Source: Desulforegula conservatrix Mb1Pa (GTDB lineage Bacteria > Desulfobacterota > Desulfobacteria > Desulfobacterales > Desulforegulaceae). From it: 64,000 nt of DNA. The notes beneath the pieces were generated by a model. It ran no database searches. It was not told the origin of the DNA and saw only the letters and a list, made by a program, of their open reading frames with translations. The translations under genes were made by a program, and so were the position numbers. Shown here in pieces: positions 52,751 through 63,650 of the stretch (position 1 is its first letter; each line of letters begins with the position of its first letter). Location of the stretch: contig NZ_AUEY01000003.1 of assembly GCF_000426225.1 (NCBI RefSeq), positions 1-64,000 of the forward strand, written 5' to 3'.

Positions 52751-53953
52751 ATGGATTTCGGAATATCAGACAGGATTAAAACCATACTTGGCATGATCAA
52801 CGAATTTGTTGACCGCGAGCTTATTCCACTTGAACCTGAATATCTCACAAAAAATTTCAGTGAGATGCTTCCGGTTCTGAAGGAAAAGCAGAGAATGGTC
52901 AAGGAGATGGAGCTTTGGGCTCCAAATTATCCGAAAGACATCGGCGGTATGGGCATGACCCTTCTTGAGCACGGACTTGTTTCCGAAGCTCTCGGACGCT
53001 CTCCTTTAGGCCATTATGTTTTCTGGTGTCAGGCTCCTGATGCCGGGAACGTTGAAATTCTTCATACCTATGGGACAGAAGAGCAGAAAAAGAAATATCT
53101 TGAGCCCCTTGTTCGCGGCGACATCAGAAGCTGCTTTGCAATGACCGAAGTAGATATGCCAGGCTCAAATCCTACCATGCTTGAAACTACAGCAGTAAAA
53201 GACGGCGACGATTATATAATAAATGGCCACAAATGGTATACCACAGGAGCAGACGGGGCTTCCTTCGCAATAGCTATGGCAGTGACAGACCCTGACGCGC
53301 CTACTTACAAGCAGGCGAGCATGATTATTGTCCCCACGGACACTCCTGGATATAATCTTGTAAGAAATATCCCTGTAATGGGCCATTCCGGTGATGATTA
53401 CGCAAGTCATGGCGAAGTGATTTTTCAGTCCTGCCGTGTTCCCCAGTCAAATCTTCTCGGACCCGAAGGCCACGGATTCGTACTTGCCCAGGACAGACTC
53501 GGACCAGGAAGAATTCATCATTGTATGAGATGGCTCGGTGTATGCAAACGATCCTTTGAGCTTATGTGCAAAAGAGCCGCAACCAGAAAGATAACCAAGG
53601 ACGGAAGACCTCTCGGAAGCAAGCATATAGTCCAGGAATGGATTGCGGAATGCGCAGCTGAAATCCAGTCAGCCCGTCTTCTAACCCTTCATGCGGCATG
53701 GATGATCGATAATGTCGGCGCAGCAGACGCCAGGGATGAAATATCTTCAATTAAATTTTATGTCGCAAACGTTATGATGAAGGTTGTTGACCGTGCGCTT
53801 CAGGTTCATGGCGGACTTGGAATGACAGACGATACAATCCTTGCTTATTTTTTCAGACATGAAAGAGCAGCAAGAATATATGACGGGGCTGATGAAGTTC
53901 ACAAAACAGCACTTGCCAAGAGAATACTCAGACAGTACGGCGCAAAAGTATAG
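52751..53953 (+). CDS. Acyl-CoA dehydrogenase family protein, ACAD10/11-like
   Basis: 400 residues. Family motifs: CFAMTEVDMPGSNPTML for FAD/substrate binding, INGHKWYTTGA, GPGRIHHCMRWLG and ALQVHGGLGMTDD. The GRIHHCMR phrase and the late DGADEVH are characteristic of the ACAD10/ACAD11 group. There the catalytic Glu of ordinary dehydrogenases (IYEG) is replaced by Asp (IYDG here). Known ACAD10/11-type enzymes work with a kinase to rearrange 4-hydroxyacyl-CoAs through a phosphorylated intermediate. AAAGGAGG lies before ATG 52751. Part of the TetR-controlled set with phosphotransferase and SDR genes. Confidence 0.9.
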   Translation: MDFGISDRIKTILGMINEFVDRELIPLEPEYLTKNFSEMLPVLKEKQRMVKEMELWAPNYPKDIGGMGMTLLEHGLVSEALGRSPLGHYVFWCQAPDAGNVEILHTYGTEEQKKKYLEPLVRGDIRSCFAMTEVDMPGSNPTMLETTAVKDGDDYIINGHKWYTTGADGASFAIAMAVTDPDAPTYKQASMIIVPTDTPGYNLVRNIPVMGHSGDDYASHGEVIFQSCRVPQSNLLGPEGHGFVLAQDRLGPGRIHHCMRWLGVCKRSFELMCKRAATRKITKDGRPLGSKHIVQEWIAECAAEIQSARLLTLHAAWMIDNVGAADARDEISSIKFYVANVMMKVVDRALQVHGGLGMTDDTILAYFFRHERAARIYDGADEVHKTALAKRILRQYGAKV

Positions 53954-53976
53954 GTTTGTGTCATATATAAAAAATC

Positions 53977-53999
53977 GGGGGGTTTTAAAAAAAGCCCCC
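53977..53999. terminator. Weak hairpin after the dehydrogenase gene
   Basis: GGGGG and CCCCC arms separated by an A/T-rich loop, 24 nt after the dehydrogenase stop. No T-run on the plus strand; on the minus strand a T-rich stretch follows. It may reduce read-through into the regulator gene. Confidence 0.3.
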
Positions 54000-54114
54000 A
54001 TAGCCACAAAATATTATTCTAATCGTTCCTTCAGACTTATTCGTGCTGCCAATCCAGGCTGTGTTCTGGTATGGATGGCAAACTAAAAAAAGCGATGGGC
54101 CCGATGGAGAATAG

Positions 54115-54810
54115 ATGACAACAGACAATATGACTTTCCAAAAATTCAGGGAAAAGCACGAAATATCGATGGAAGATCTTTGCAGAAAGATTTTCAACGA
54201 GAACCGTGAAAGCATAAAAATTAAAAAAGAAGAAACTGCTGTACGCAATCTGATGACAATTTTCAGTGCTACTCTTGATCTCGCAATGGAGAAAGGCTTT
54301 AATGCCATGACCCTGCGTGATTTGAGCAAAAAGTCAGAACTCAGCATGGGGTGTCTGTATTCGTATTTTTCAAGCAAGGAAGAGCTTCTTGATCTAATCC
54401 AGACCCAGGGACGAATGGCTGGCATGACGATACTTTCTTCAACAGTAAAAGAAGCAAAAGAACCCGTTGAGAAATTCAGAATGGCTGTCCGTTCCCATCT
54501 TTACCTGAGCGAAGTCATGCAGAAATGGTTCTATTTTTCATATATGGAGACAAAAAACCTGAGTAAGGCTCAACACAGGAAATCGATAGAGAATGAGCTT
54601 TTCACAGAGCAGATTTTTGCGGATATTCTGGAAGAAGGGCAAAAAGCCGGCATTTTCAAGATTGAAGGCGCTCTTCTCACAGCCGCCGTAATAAAATCAA
54701 TGCTCCAGGACTGGTACCTTAAACGCTGGAAGTACAAGAAAAGAAATATCAGCGTCGAAGCATATGCGGACTTTGTTATTTCTTTTGTTGAAGCCGCTAT
54801 AAGACCATAA
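54115..54810 (+). CDS. TetR/AcrR-family transcriptional regulator
   Basis: 231 residues. An unusual N-terminal extension of about 45 charged residues comes before the helix-turn-helix: FNAMTLRDLSKKSELSMGCLYSYFSSKEELLDL, the DNA-binding region of TetR proteins, near residues 62-95. The C-terminal ligand-binding domain is helical with no signature. GGAG precedes ATG 54115. It sits inside the acyl-CoA gene set and is the likely binder of the two operators at 51929 and 51991. The inducer may be an acyl-CoA or its acid. Confidence 0.9.
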   Translation: MTTDNMTFQKFREKHEISMEDLCRKIFNENRESIKIKKEETAVRNLMTIFSATLDLAMEKGFNAMTLRDLSKKSELSMGCLYSYFSSKEELLDLIQTQGRMAGMTILSSTVKEAKEPVEKFRMAVRSHLYLSEVMQKWFYFSYMETKNLSKAQHRKSIENELFTEQIFADILEEGQKAGIFKIEGALLTAAVIKSMLQDWYLKRWKYKKRNISVEAYADFVISFVEAAIRP

Positions 54811-54868
54811 TTATCCTGGATCATGCAGAAAAAAGTATTCCGTAAACCGGATCAATCGGGAGAAGCAT

Positions 54869-55921
54869 ATGGATGTAAATGATAAAGCTGTTGACGTAAG
54901 GCAGGGCGAAGACCTTGATACAGAAAAGGTGGGGGCCTATCTAAAAAATAAAATCCCTGGGCTTGAAGGTGAGATGAAAGTAGGCCAGTTTCCCAGCGGT
55001 TTTTCAAATTTGACTTATCTAATAAGCGTCGGCAGCAGGGAAATGGTTCTCCGCCGCCCTCCATTCGGAAAAAAGGCAAAAACAGCCCACGACATGGGCA
55101 GGGAATACAGAATGCTTAAAGCCCTGCGTCCATACTTCGGCTATTGCCCTGAGCCGCTTCTTTTCTGTGAAGATCAGGAAATAATGGGCTGCGACTTTTA
55201 CGTGATGGAGCGCATCCCTGGAATAATTCCGAGAAAGGAATTCCCCAAGGGCGTTGAATTAAGTCCGGCTGATAATCTCAAGCTCTGTCAGAGCCTTGTT
55301 GAAGTTCATGCAAAGCTTCACAATCTTGATTACAAGGCCATTGGGCTTGGAGATTTTGGAAATCCAACCGGTTATGTGAAACGTCAGATCGAAGGCTGGA
55401 GCAGAAGATACAGAGACGCAAGAACGCCCGATGTGCCTGATTTTGAAAAAATCATGCAATGGCTCGCTGAAAAGATGCCAGCGGATTCAGACAGGCCAGG
55501 AATCATCCATAATGATTATAAGTTCGACAATGTTGTTCTGAATGCGTCCAATCCGCTTGAAATAATCGGTGTTCTTGACTGGGAAATGGCCACGATAGGC
55601 GATCCTTTAATGGATCTTGGATCATCCATGGCTTATTGGGTCAATCAGGACGATCCTGAAAATCTCCAGGCAATGCGTCAGATGCCCACAAACAAGCCAG
55701 GGATGATGACAAGGAACGAGATCGTAGAATATTACGGCAAACTGACCGGAATAGATGTCTCAGGTTTTGATTATTACTACTGCTTCGGACTTTTCAGGCT
55801 GGCTGTCATCGCCCAGCAGATTTATTACCGTTATTATAATGGCCAGACCAAGGACTCAAGGTTCAAGATGCTTGGTTTTGTTGTCGCAATTCTGGAAGAG
55901 GCGGCAATGAAGCTGATTTGA
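54869..55921 (+). CDS. Phosphotransferase family protein (APH-like, ACAD10/11 N-domain type)
   Basis: 350 residues. This protein-kinase-like fold includes aminoglycoside phosphotransferases and the kinase part of ACAD10/11; the bacterial LvaA of levulinate degradation is a relative in role. Catalytic loop IIHNDYKFDNVVL (Asp near residue 218) and metal site VLDWEMATIGDPLMDLG are intact, and FPSGFSNLTYLI is the nucleotide-loop region. It follows the TetR gene by 58 nt, with GGGAG before ATG 54869. The neighbouring ACAD10/11-like enzyme strongly suggests it phosphorylates a hydroxyacyl-CoA rather than an antibiotic. Confidence 0.9.
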   Translation: MDVNDKAVDVRQGEDLDTEKVGAYLKNKIPGLEGEMKVGQFPSGFSNLTYLISVGSREMVLRRPPFGKKAKTAHDMGREYRMLKALRPYFGYCPEPLLFCEDQEIMGCDFYVMERIPGIIPRKEFPKGVELSPADNLKLCQSLVEVHAKLHNLDYKAIGLGDFGNPTGYVKRQIEGWSRRYRDARTPDVPDFEKIMQWLAEKMPADSDRPGIIHNDYKFDNVVLNASNPLEIIGVLDWEMATIGDPLMDLGSSMAYWVNQDDPENLQAMRQMPTNKPGMMTRNEIVEYYGKLTGIDVSGFDYYYCFGLFRLAVIAQQIYYRYYNGQTKDSRFKMLGFVVAILEEAAMKLI

Positions 55922-55940
55922 TTTTCGATTTTTGAATTTG

Positions 55941-56002
55941 GATTTTTGATTATGTTTTGGAAACTATGAATTTTAACAATCATAAATCTGAAATCAAAAA
56001 TC
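55941..56002. other. Intergenic inverted repeat
   Basis: GATTTTTGATT (55941-55951) and AATCAAAAATC (55992-56002) form an 11-bp A/T-only inverted repeat just after the phosphotransferase stop. It may fold at the transcript end; low stability. Confidence 0.3.
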
Positions 56003-56008
56003 ATCTGG

Positions 56009-56043
56009 TCGTAGGGTGCTCAAACCACAAGGTTTGCGCACCA
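56009..56043 (+). repeat. Third repeat family, copy C
   Basis: TCGTAGGGTGCTCAAACC, then AAGGTTTGCGCACCA. Reverse complement of the 21331-21366 copy apart from its centre. Here it lies between genes and does not supply a stop codon. Confidence 0.6.
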
Positions 56044-56122
56044 TTGCGCATTTGGGCAAAGTTCTTTTTTAGAAGTATTTCAACATGAATATTCAAAAAT
56101 ATAAAAATCAGGAGGTGGCAAA

Positions 56123-56881
56123 ATGGGAGTCTTCTCACTTGATGGAAAAATAGCTCTTATAACAGGCGCAAGCCGCGGAATTGGCGAAGCCATTGCAGTC
56201 CTTCTTGCAGACCACGGCGCTCACTGCATTCTCACAAGCCGTAAGGCAGCAGGTCTTGAGACAGTTGCCGACTCAATCCGCAAGAAAGGCGGGAAAGCAG
56301 ATGTTATCACCTGCCACATGGGCGAACTTCCGCAGATAGACGCACTCATGGAAAAAATTGAGCAGCAGTTCGGCAGGCTCGACATTCTTGTTTCAAACGC
56401 TGCCACCAATCCTTATTTCGGTGAAATCACAGGCTGCGACGAAAACGCCTGGGACAAGATCATGGACGTGAATCTCAAAGGGCCGTTTTTTCTCATGAAG
56501 GCTGCCTCAAAGCTTATGGAAAAAGGCGGAGGAGGCTCAATTGTGACAGTTTCCTCTATAAATGGAATTTCTCCTGCTCCTTTCCAGGGTGTTTACGCTA
56601 TTTCAAAGGCGGGCGTAATAGCTACCACAAAGGCATTTGCCAAGGAACTAGCGACCAAGAACATCAGAGTCAATTCTCTTCTGCCCGGTCTTACAGACAC
56701 CAAATTTGCGGAAGCCCTTATTTCCAATGACGATATCAAAAATTATGCAGTCAACCAGATTCCTATGCGCCGCTATGCACAGCCGTCTGAAATGGCTGGA
56801 GCTGTGCTTTACCTTGTTTCGGATGCGGCATCGTTTACAACCGGTACTTGCATAATCTGTGACGGCGGTATGATGGCTTAG
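56123..56881 (+). CDS. SDR-family oxidoreductase
   Basis: 252 residues, classical short-chain dehydrogenase. NAD(P)-binding TGASRGIG, NNAA-equivalent SNAATN, catalytic Ser in VSSING, and YAISKAG with the Tyr/Lys pair. The C-terminal end DGGMMA is typical of 3-oxoacyl-reductase-like SDRs. AGGAGGTG precedes ATG 56123. It follows the phosphotransferase by about 200 nt on the same strand and may oxidise or reduce a hydroxyacyl-CoA in the same pathway. The cofactor preference is not clear. Confidence 0.92.
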   Translation: MGVFSLDGKIALITGASRGIGEAIAVLLADHGAHCILTSRKAAGLETVADSIRKKGGKADVITCHMGELPQIDALMEKIEQQFGRLDILVSNAATNPYFGEITGCDENAWDKIMDVNLKGPFFLMKAASKLMEKGGGGSIVTVSSINGISPAPFQGVYAISKAGVIATTKAFAKELATKNIRVNSLLPGLTDTKFAEALISNDDIKNYAVNQIPMRRYAQPSEMAGAVLYLVSDAASFTTGTCIICDGGMMA

Positions 56882-56992
56882 TTGCGTGTAGGTTTCGTGA
56901 TGTTCTTTCACGCACCATTTATTTGAATTCATTGTGTCAATAAGGGATCAAAAAATTACCCTTTCTGGACAAATATCTCGGATGAGTGATCT

Positions 56993-57814
56993 ATGAAAAA
57001 TCTTGAAAATAAAGTGGCGGTAATAACAGGCGCAGCCTCAGGCATTGGCAGAAGCCTTGCTCTGAAGCTTGCAAAAGAGGGATGCATGCTTGCACTTTCA
57101 GATGTCAATGAAGACGGGCTCGCAGAGACAGTTTCAATGACCGGTCTTCCTTCTGAAAAAGTTTTCATAAAAAAGCTGGATGTTTCAAATGAAGCTGATT
57201 TCAATACATTCGCATCTGATGTTGTATCAAAATTCGGAAGCGCGGACATTTTGATAAACAATGCCGGCGTAAATCATAACGGTAAAGTTATTGATACTCC
57301 GACAGAAGATTTGAAATGGATTTTTGATATAAACTTCTGGGGAGTCGTATATGGCAGCCGTGCTTTTCTTCCCCATATGATGAAAAGACCGGGAGCTTCC
57401 CTTGTCAATATTTCCAGCCTTTTCGGACTTGTGGGAGTCCGCGGACAGTCAGCTTACTGTGCCACGAAGTTTGCGGTAAGGGGGTTTACAGAATCGCTTC
57501 GCCAGGAATTGAAACTTGCCAAGGCTGAAATGGATGTAATTTCAGTGCATCCTGGCGGAATCAAAACCAATATAGCCAAGAACGCCCGTATGGTCACCGC
57601 AAACGGAGCAGCATCAGATGCTGAACTGAAAAAATTCGCCTCTCTTTTTGAAAAGGTTGCAAAAACCACGGCAGATCAGGCAGCAGATACAATCATTGAC
57701 GGAATCAAAAAAAGCAGGTCAAGGGTTCTTATCGGAAATGACGCAAAACTGCTTGATAAAATCCAGAGATTCTTTCCTGCCGGATATGACAAGATTTTTG
57801 CGAAGATTCTTTAA
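56993..57814 (+). CDS. SDR-family oxidoreductase
   Basis: 273 residues. TGAASGIGRS cofactor motif, INNAGVNH, catalytic Ser in NISSLFG, and YCATKFAV with the Tyr/Lys pair. A Pro/Gly segment (HPGGIKTNIAKNAR) follows the active site, and the C-terminus is longer than the other SDR, ending in a basic helix. It begins 112 nt after the first SDR. Similar long-tailed SDRs act on varied alcohols; substrate not known. It ends the plus-strand set, before two repeat copies. Confidence 0.92.
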   Translation: MKNLENKVAVITGAASGIGRSLALKLAKEGCMLALSDVNEDGLAETVSMTGLPSEKVFIKKLDVSNEADFNTFASDVVSKFGSADILINNAGVNHNGKVIDTPTEDLKWIFDINFWGVVYGSRAFLPHMMKRPGASLVNISSLFGLVGVRGQSAYCATKFAVRGFTESLRQELKLAKAEMDVISVHPGGIKTNIAKNARMVTANGAASDAELKKFASLFEKVAKTTADQAADTIIDGIKKSRSRVLIGNDAKLLDKIQRFFPAGYDKIFAKIL

Positions 57815-57876
57815 TCCGGCATCTTCGTATTTTCAGATAGTTATGGATTCTGGCTCCGCCTTTTTGCGAGATCATC
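57815..57876 (-). repeat. MITE-like dispersed repeat, copy 15 (partial)
   Basis: Partial reverse copy: ATCCGGCATCTTCGTATTTT then GGATTCTGGCTCCGCCTTTT and TGCGAGATCATC. It is joined directly to copy 16, with middle parts missing. Confidence 0.6.
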
Positions 57877-57882
57877 AAAATA

Positions 57883-58013
57883 GATGGCCTCGCAAAAAGT
57901 CCAAAAAAAGCATCGACGTCATGCCGGACTTGATCCGAATCCAGTAATTTCAGCCATTTCTGGATTCCGGCCTTCGCCGGAATGACAGGAATCGGATTTT
58001 TTGCGACATTGTC
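57883..58013 (-). repeat. MITE-like dispersed repeat, copy 16
   Basis: Reverse copy, well preserved: GATGGCCTCGCAAAAAGTCC at left, TTTTTTGCGACATTGTC at right. Flanks AAAATAGA (57877-57884) and AAAATTGG (58014-58021) suggest a decayed 8-bp duplication. Lies between convergent SDR and kinase genes. Confidence 0.82.
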
Positions 58014-58052
58014 AAAATTGGAATAAATTCTTGATGGTGCGAAATAGGATGT

Positions 58053-61000
58053 CTATGTTTTCAAAATACCGGACAGAACATTCTCTGCTTTTTTGAAATC
58101 AAGCATGTCAATATGCTTTTTAAGTTCAGAAAGCTCCGGTGATTCTGGCATTACAAGACACAATTTTTTAAGAACATCCTCTGCCCTCAGGTCACAGGCA
58201 AGAAGCATGCATTTAAGCTCAGCTAATAATGCTTCGGTTTTTTCCTTTGATAAAGCTGCCATTCCTTTGTGTTCAAAAGATTTCTTATTTTCTGACTCAA
58301 GTATTTCGGCAGCTCCAAAAGTTTTTTTCATCTGGATTTCAAGTTCGTCGATAAGAGATGGGATCATGTCTGTATTATTGTTTCTGATGGCCATTTCTAT
58401 TTTTACAGATGCAGAAAACATGGCTTCGGCTCCAAGATTTCCTGCCAGCCCCTTCAATGTGTGCGCTAATGTCTCTGCTTTTTCAATCTGGCCTGAGTTC
58501 AGGGCCTTTGCCATATCACTGACTGTTGAGAGATTCTGATTTTTGAAACTTATTACAAGATCCCTGAAAAGTTTTCTGTTACCACCTATTCTTTTTAGCC
58601 CTGCTGATACATTGAATCCAGGAAGATTATCCGGCAGGCATGACTCGTCTGTCATATACTCGCAGACAGCTGTTTCTTTAATGGAAGCAGCCGATGTAGG
58701 CTTTAGCCATTTAATGAGGGTCCTGTAGAGATCTTCGACATCTATGGGCTTGGCAATATGATCATTCATGTCTGCCCTCAGGCATTTTTCCCGTTCATCC
58801 AGCATGGCGTGGGCAGTCATGGCAATTATCGGCAGATCATCCGCAGACCAGTCTGCCCTGATTTTTGCGGTTGCTTCATAGCCGTCCATAACTGGCATCT
58901 GGATATCCATGAGCACTGCGCTGAAATTCTTCCCGTCTTTCCTGATTGCTTCCACAGCTTTTTTGCCATTATCCGCTATGAGCACTTCCATTCCCGCATT
59001 TACAAGGATCTCCCTTGCGACCTGCTGATTGATGGGATGATCTTCAACAAGAAGAATCCTGGCTCCTTTCAGCGTCTGTATGCTTTTTGTTCCGGGTGAT
59101 TCGGAATCACTGTAATGATTCAACCTTGGCTGCACATTGCCGACAGCTTCCCAGATGCTTCTGTATAGAATATGCGGCATTACAGGTTTTGAGAGGAACG
59201 TCCTGATTCCTATATCTGAGGCTCTTTGCCTTATTTTTTCACCACCGAATGCTGAGGTTATGATTATTACAGGTACAAAAGGATGAAAATTTGAATTCTT
59301 GATTTTTTGCGCGGTTTCAAGCCCATCCATTTCCGGCATCCTCCAGTCAATGAGGGCAAGTTGGTAAGGATCAGAATCTGAGCCTTGTGACTGGTTAAGC
59401 TCTCTTAGAACCGCCTTGCCTGAAGAAACGGCAGTCACCCTGAGCGATAGTCTCTTCAGCATTTCACTCAGCACTTCAAGCGACACCGGGTTATCATCGG
59501 CCACAATTATTTTCATTCCTGCCAGATCCGAAGTTACGCTGAAAATATCCGCAATATCTTTTGAGCTTTTTTCAAATACTCCTGTAAATGAGAAGGTGCT
59601 TCCTTTCCCAGGTTCACTTTCAGCAGTTATGGTGCCTTCCATCATTTCCACAAGGCGTTTGCAGATGCTAAGCCCTAGGCCTGTTCCTCCATAACGCCTG
59701 GTTGTTGAAGTGTCTGACTGGGTGAATGGCTGAAACAGTTTGCCAAGCAGATCAGGGCTAAGGCCGACACCGCTGTCCTTGATAGAAAAACGGAGCATGA
59801 TCTTTTCGTCTTCGATATCTTCTGGCTCAACCGAAACAGAAAGAATGATCAGTCCCTTTTCTGTGAATTTTACGGCGTTTCCTATTAGGTTCACAAGGAT
59901 CTGTTCCAGCCTCATTGAATCACCTACAAGGCTGTCCGGCACATCAGGATTTATTGAATAAAGAATTTCAAGGCCCTTCTGATCGGAACGAACCGTAATC
60001 AGGCTGGAAATTCTGTTAAGAGTTTCATTGAGGGAAAAATCAGCCTTTTCTATTTCAAGCTTGCCAGCCTCTATTTTTGAAAAATCCAGAATATCATTAA
60101 GAATTCCAAGGAGGGATTTGGCCGAAGAATTGATTTTGTTAAGATAATCCCATTGCTTTGGAGAAAGCTCTGTCTGCATTATGAGATGTCCGAGGCCGAG
60201 GATGGCGTTCATCGGGGTGCGGATTTCATGGCTCATATTTGCGAGGAAAGCGCTTTTTGCTCTTGTGGCCGCCTCTGCCGCCTCTTTTGCCTCAAAAAGT
60301 TCTTTTTCCGATCTTATGCGTTCGGCGACTTTCCAGGTTGAATCCATCAAAAGTGTAAGCTGGAGTATATCCGACTGGTTATAATCTGTTTCACGGTTTG
60401 CTACTCCAACCACACCAATAATCTCATCATTATTGAAAACTGGTATGGTCAGATATCTTAAAAGATGGGCGTGTCCTTCAGGGTAACCTTTTTTTAAGGG
60501 ATGAAAGGCATTGTAATCATTGATGAGGATAGGCCTTCTCTGCCTTACCGCTTCTCCCCATATCCCCGTATTTTCAAGGGTATAACAAACTTTTGGGGAA
60601 ACTATGGCGCATTCCTTCATTACTGTTTTTGAATAGCTGTCGAGGGAGAATTCCTGCTTTTCACTGTCGTAGTGATATATGTAGCCAATTTTGCTGCCGG
60701 TAAGGCTTATTGCCTCTTCAAGTGCGAAATCGAGAAGTTCTTTTACGTCCTTTGTCCGGAACTGTGAAACCTTTATAAGACTCTGGAGTCTTTTCTGATC
60801 TTGCAGCAGTCTTTCTTCGGCCTCTTTAATGGCAGTAATATCATAGTTGATTCCAGTCATTCTAAGGGCCTGCCCTGTCTCATCCCTTTGAACACGGCCA
60901 AAGGCTCTTAAATGGCGGATTTGTCCGTTTGGCCAGATAACCCTGAATTCCGTATTAAACTCTTTTTTATTCTCAAGGGCCTGCCGGATTTCTTCGTCTC

Positions 61001-63635
61001 CGCGCAGTTTATCTTCAGGGTGAATACCTTTAAGCCATGATTCATAGGCACCTCTAAAATCAAATTTATCAATGCCGTAAAGCCTGAACATCCTTTCATC
61101 CCAGAACAACTGGTTGTTTATGACATCCCAGTCCCAAACTCCGATATCAGCGGATTTTACCGCTATCTCGAATCTCTCGTTCAGAAGCTGGAGTTTCTCT
61201 TCGGCCTGTTTGCGCTGGCTTATATCCCTTGCAATGCTTGACGCTCCAGTTATTTCATCGTTTTTGTCTTTGATTGGGGATACTGATACTGAAACAGATA
61301 CTAAGTGGCCGTCCTTGTGCTTGCGACTGGTCTCGAGGTGCTCAACCGAGCCTCCGAAGCTTATTGTTTCAAGGATTCCTGATTCCTCGTCTTCATAACC
61401 TTCGGGGATGAGAATCATCATGGATTTGCCGATTATTTCATTTTCAGAATAACCAAATATTTTTTCAGCTCCGCGGTTCCAGCTGGCTATGATTCCGTCA
61501 ATTGATTTCCCAATTATGGCGTCTTCGGATGATTCGACAATGGATGCAAGAAGCTTGTTTTTTTCTTCTGCTTTCCTGGATAATGTAATGTCTTCAAAGG
61601 TTCCGAGTACGCCGAAGGCCTTTCCGTCTATGTCATAGAGAGGAATCTTGCTGATCCTTGCCCAGTGAGTTTCTTCATCGTTATGCCTAAAAGACAGCTC
61701 ATAATTAATCCTTGGAATTCCCGTGCCCATGATCTTCATGTCTTCGGCCCTGAATTTTTCTGCGTCTTCCTTCCATGAGAAATCATAATCGGTTTTGCCA
61801 ATGACTGCTTCAGGCGTATCGAGCCCGGTATCTTCTGCAAAAAGTCTGTTGCAGCCTGCATAGCGCAGCCCCTTGTCCTTCCAGAAAACCCTTTGGGGGA
61901 TATTGTCCAGAATCATTCTCAGCACTTGGCGGGAGTGGTGGAGTTCCTCCTCATATTGCTTGCGCTCCGTAATATCCCTTACAACGCCGATACATCTTGT
62001 CTTGTCACCAAGACAGATCATTTTTGCGTTAATTTCCACAGGGATTTTAACCCCATCTTTAGTGACATGAACGGATTCAAATATTGCTGATCCATGCTCA
62101 TGGATCTGGCTTAATCTTGATAATAACTGGCTGCCAAATTCCTCATCATCTATGTCTCCAGGCCCCATGGTCAAAAGCTCCGACTCTGTGTATCCGAGCT
62201 TTTCTACTGCCTTGTTGTTGACAGAAACAAATCTGCCATTTTCATCCAAAATGAAAATGGAGTCGTTTGCATTTTCAAAAAGTGTCCTGTAACGCTCTTC
62301 GCTGATTATAAGGTTTTCCTCCAGTCTGCGGCGTTCGGTCATGTCCGTGACTATGCACAAAAGTCTGTCTGTATTTTCCAGTTTTAAAAGTTTGCCTATT
62401 ATCACTCCTTTAAGTGGTGTTCCGTCCTTTCTGATCATATCAATATCATGCCCACCGCTTTCTCCTTTTTCCTTTATCTGCCTTGCAAACATTCTGCGCT
62501 GTTCAAGGTCATTCCATATGCCAAGCTCAAGATAGGTCTTTCCTGAAGTTTCTTCATGGCTGAATCCGAAAGTGCGGTGGAATACTTCGTTTGTTTCAAG
62601 TATAAGGCCAGTTGCTGGGTCAGTGACAATCATGATGTTGGGGCTTGAAAGGAAAAGTTTGGAGAATTTTTCTTCAGATACCCTTAGTTCAGCTTCAATA
62701 TGCCTGCGCTCATCTATTTCAGAAACTAAATCCTGGTTGAGCTGATCGAAATGTTTGTGGTTTTCAAGAAGCTTTTCTTCATGCTTTCTGCGTAATTCTA
62801 AATGTCTGAGTATGATAAAAAAACTTGTGGACAGAGACATTGCTGTTATGAAGGACAGGAAATAAAACAAGAGAGAATGTGACGCAGAATGCCATCCTTT
62901 TTTTGTAGATAGGGAAATGGTCCATTTGGCGTTGGGCACTTCAAAGGAAAAATCCACCGGGGATTTAAAATCCTCCGATGTTCCGTTCGTCGCAAAAATA
63001 TGCTTTTGTCCGGTATCAGGATGGATGCCGGATAATTCATATATGTATCCGTCTTTTTCAAGCTGCTGGATATCGACTCTCTTCAGAAAATCCTGAACAT
63101 TGATGATTGCGATGGCGAAGCCCCAGAATTTTTTGTTCTCAACACCTTCAGGGATAAAGACCGGCAATCTTCCAACCATCGCGAGTCCCCCCTGCACAAG
63201 CTCAAATGGCCCGGCAAAGGTCAGCTTGCCCGTCTTTATCGCCAGAAGAGATTCCTCCCGGCGCTTGGGGGCATTCAGCAGATCGTGGCCAATGGCTTTT
63301 TCGTTTCCTGCCAGGGGATACATCTTTGAAATAACTCCACCGGGTGCAAGCCCTATGCTGCTTATGACCACATTTGCCTTTATAAGGCTTTCAGCTATCT
63401 CGTCGAATTCTTCCAGAAAATTTTTGTCATGCTTGAGAAATAACTCGAGTGTAGCTGTGACGGAAAGGGCAGAGGAGAGTTCCCTCTCTATGGAATAAGC
63501 TTTGTTTGCAGCGAGCGACATTGCTGCATGGCGATGCTCTATGGAATGGTAATTATCATGGATGCTTGTGAAATAAATGCTAAAGCCCATAATTATAAAG
63601 AAAACAGCAATGGGAAGAAGAAGTTTGATTTTCAT
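58053..63635 (-). CDS. Giant hybrid histidine kinase: CHASE, five PAS, GAF, HK, two REC, HPt
   Basis: 1,860 residues. Membrane helices at about 5-23 and 255-278 flank a periplasmic CHASE-type sensor. Then come four PAS domains and a PAS_3-like fifth (about 320-935), GAF (about 950-1095), HisKA with [12 protein letters not shown] (about 1133), HATPase with [16 protein letters not shown], two receivers ([11 protein letters not shown] and [11 protein letters not shown]; the second starts about 1524), and an HPt domain with [10 protein letters not shown] (His about 1725). A further helical tail of about 90 residues follows. The full relay H-D-H-D is thus within one chain. No output regulator adjoins except a possible GGDEF protein upstream. 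Its GAF closely resembles that of the 10.6-14.3 kb kinase. Confidence 0.93.
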   Translation of the reverse strand: MKIKLLLPIAVFFIIMGFSIYFTSIHDNYHSIEHRHAAMSLAANKAYSIERELSSALSVTATLELFLKHDKNFLEEFDEIAESLIKANVVISSIGLAPGGVISKMYPLAGNEKAIGHDLLNAPKRREESLLAIKTGKLTFAGPFELVQGGLAMVGRLPVFIPEGVENKKFWGFAIAIINVQDFLKRVDIQQLEKDGYIYELSGIHPDTGQKHIFATNGTSEDFKSPVDFSFEVPNAKWTISLSTKKGWHSASHSLLFYFLSFITAMSLSTSFFIILRHLELRRKHEEKLLENHKHFDQLNQDLVSEIDERRHIEAELRVSEEKFSKLFLSSPNIMIVTDPATGLILETNEVFHRTFGFSHEETSGKTYLELGIWNDLEQRRMFARQIKEKGESGGHDIDMIRKDGTPLKGVIIGKLLKLENTDRLLCIVTDMTERRRLEENLIISEERYRTLFENANDSIFILDENGRFVSVNNKAVEKLGYTESELLTMGPGDIDDEEFGSQLLSRLSQIHEHGSAIFESVHVTKDGVKIPVEINAKMICLGDKTRCIGVVRDITERKQYEEELHHSRQVLRMILDNIPQRVFWKDKGLRYAGCNRLFAEDTGLDTPEAVIGKTDYDFSWKEDAEKFRAEDMKIMGTGIPRINYELSFRHNDEETHWARISKIPLYDIDGKAFGVLGTFEDITLSRKAEEKNKLLASIVESSEDAIIGKSIDGIIASWNRGAEKIFGYSENEIIGKSMMILIPEGYEDEESGILETISFGGSVEHLETSRKHKDGHLVSVSVSVSPIKDKNDEITGASSIARDISQRKQAEEKLQLLNERFEIAVKSADIGVWDWDVINNQLFWDERMFRLYGIDKFDFRGAYESWLKGIHPEDKLRGDEEIRQALENKKEFNTEFRVIWPNGQIRHLRAFGRVQRDETGQALRMTGINYDITAIKEAEERLLQDQKRLQSLIKVSQFRTKDVKELLDFALEEAISLTGSKIGYIYHYDSEKQEFSLDSYSKTVMKECAIVSPKVCYTLENTGIWGEAVRQRRPILINDYNAFHPLKKGYPEGHAHLLRYLTIPVFNNDEIIGVVGVANRETDYNQSDILQLTLLMDSTWKVAERIRSEKELFEAKEAAEAATRAKSAFLANMSHEIRTPMNAILGLGHLIMQTELSPKQWDYLNKINSSAKSLLGILNDILDFSKIEAGKLEIEKADFSLNETLNRISSLITVRSDQKGLEILYSINPDVPDSLVGDSMRLEQILVNLIGNAVKFTEKGLIILSVSVEPEDIEDEKIMLRFSIKDSGVGLSPDLLGKLFQPFTQSDTSTTRRYGGTGLGLSICKRLVEMMEGTITAESEPGKGSTFSFTGVFEKSSKDIADIFSVTSDLAGMKIIVADDNPVSLEVLSEMLKRLSLRVTAVSSGKAVLRELNQSQGSDSDPYQLALIDWRMPEMDGLETAQKIKNSNFHPFVPVIIITSAFGGEKIRQRASDIGIRTFLSKPVMPHILYRSIWEAVGNVQPRLNHYSDSESPGTKSIQTLKGARILLVEDHPINQQVAREILVNAGMEVLIADNGKKAVEAIRKDGKNFSAVLMDIQMPVMDGYEATAKIRADWSADDLPIIAMTAHAMLDEREKCLRADMNDHIAKPIDVEDLYRTLIKWLKPTSAASIKETAVCEYMTDESCLPDNLPGFNVSAGLKRIGGNRKLFRDLVISFKNQNLSTVSDMAKALNSGQIEKAETLAHTLKGLAGNLGAEAMFSASVKIEMAIRNNNTDMIPSLIDELEIQMKKTFGAAEILESENKKSFEHKGMAALSKEKTEALLAELKCMLLACDLRAEDVLKKLCLVMPESPELSELKKHIDMLDFKKAENVLSGILKT

Positions 63636-63650
63636 TTTGCACCTTATATT

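Noticed and set aside
54869-55921. Antibiotic-resistance aminoglycoside kinase
   Set aside because: It shares the fold, but its acyl-CoA gene context and ACAD10/11-type partner point to metabolism.
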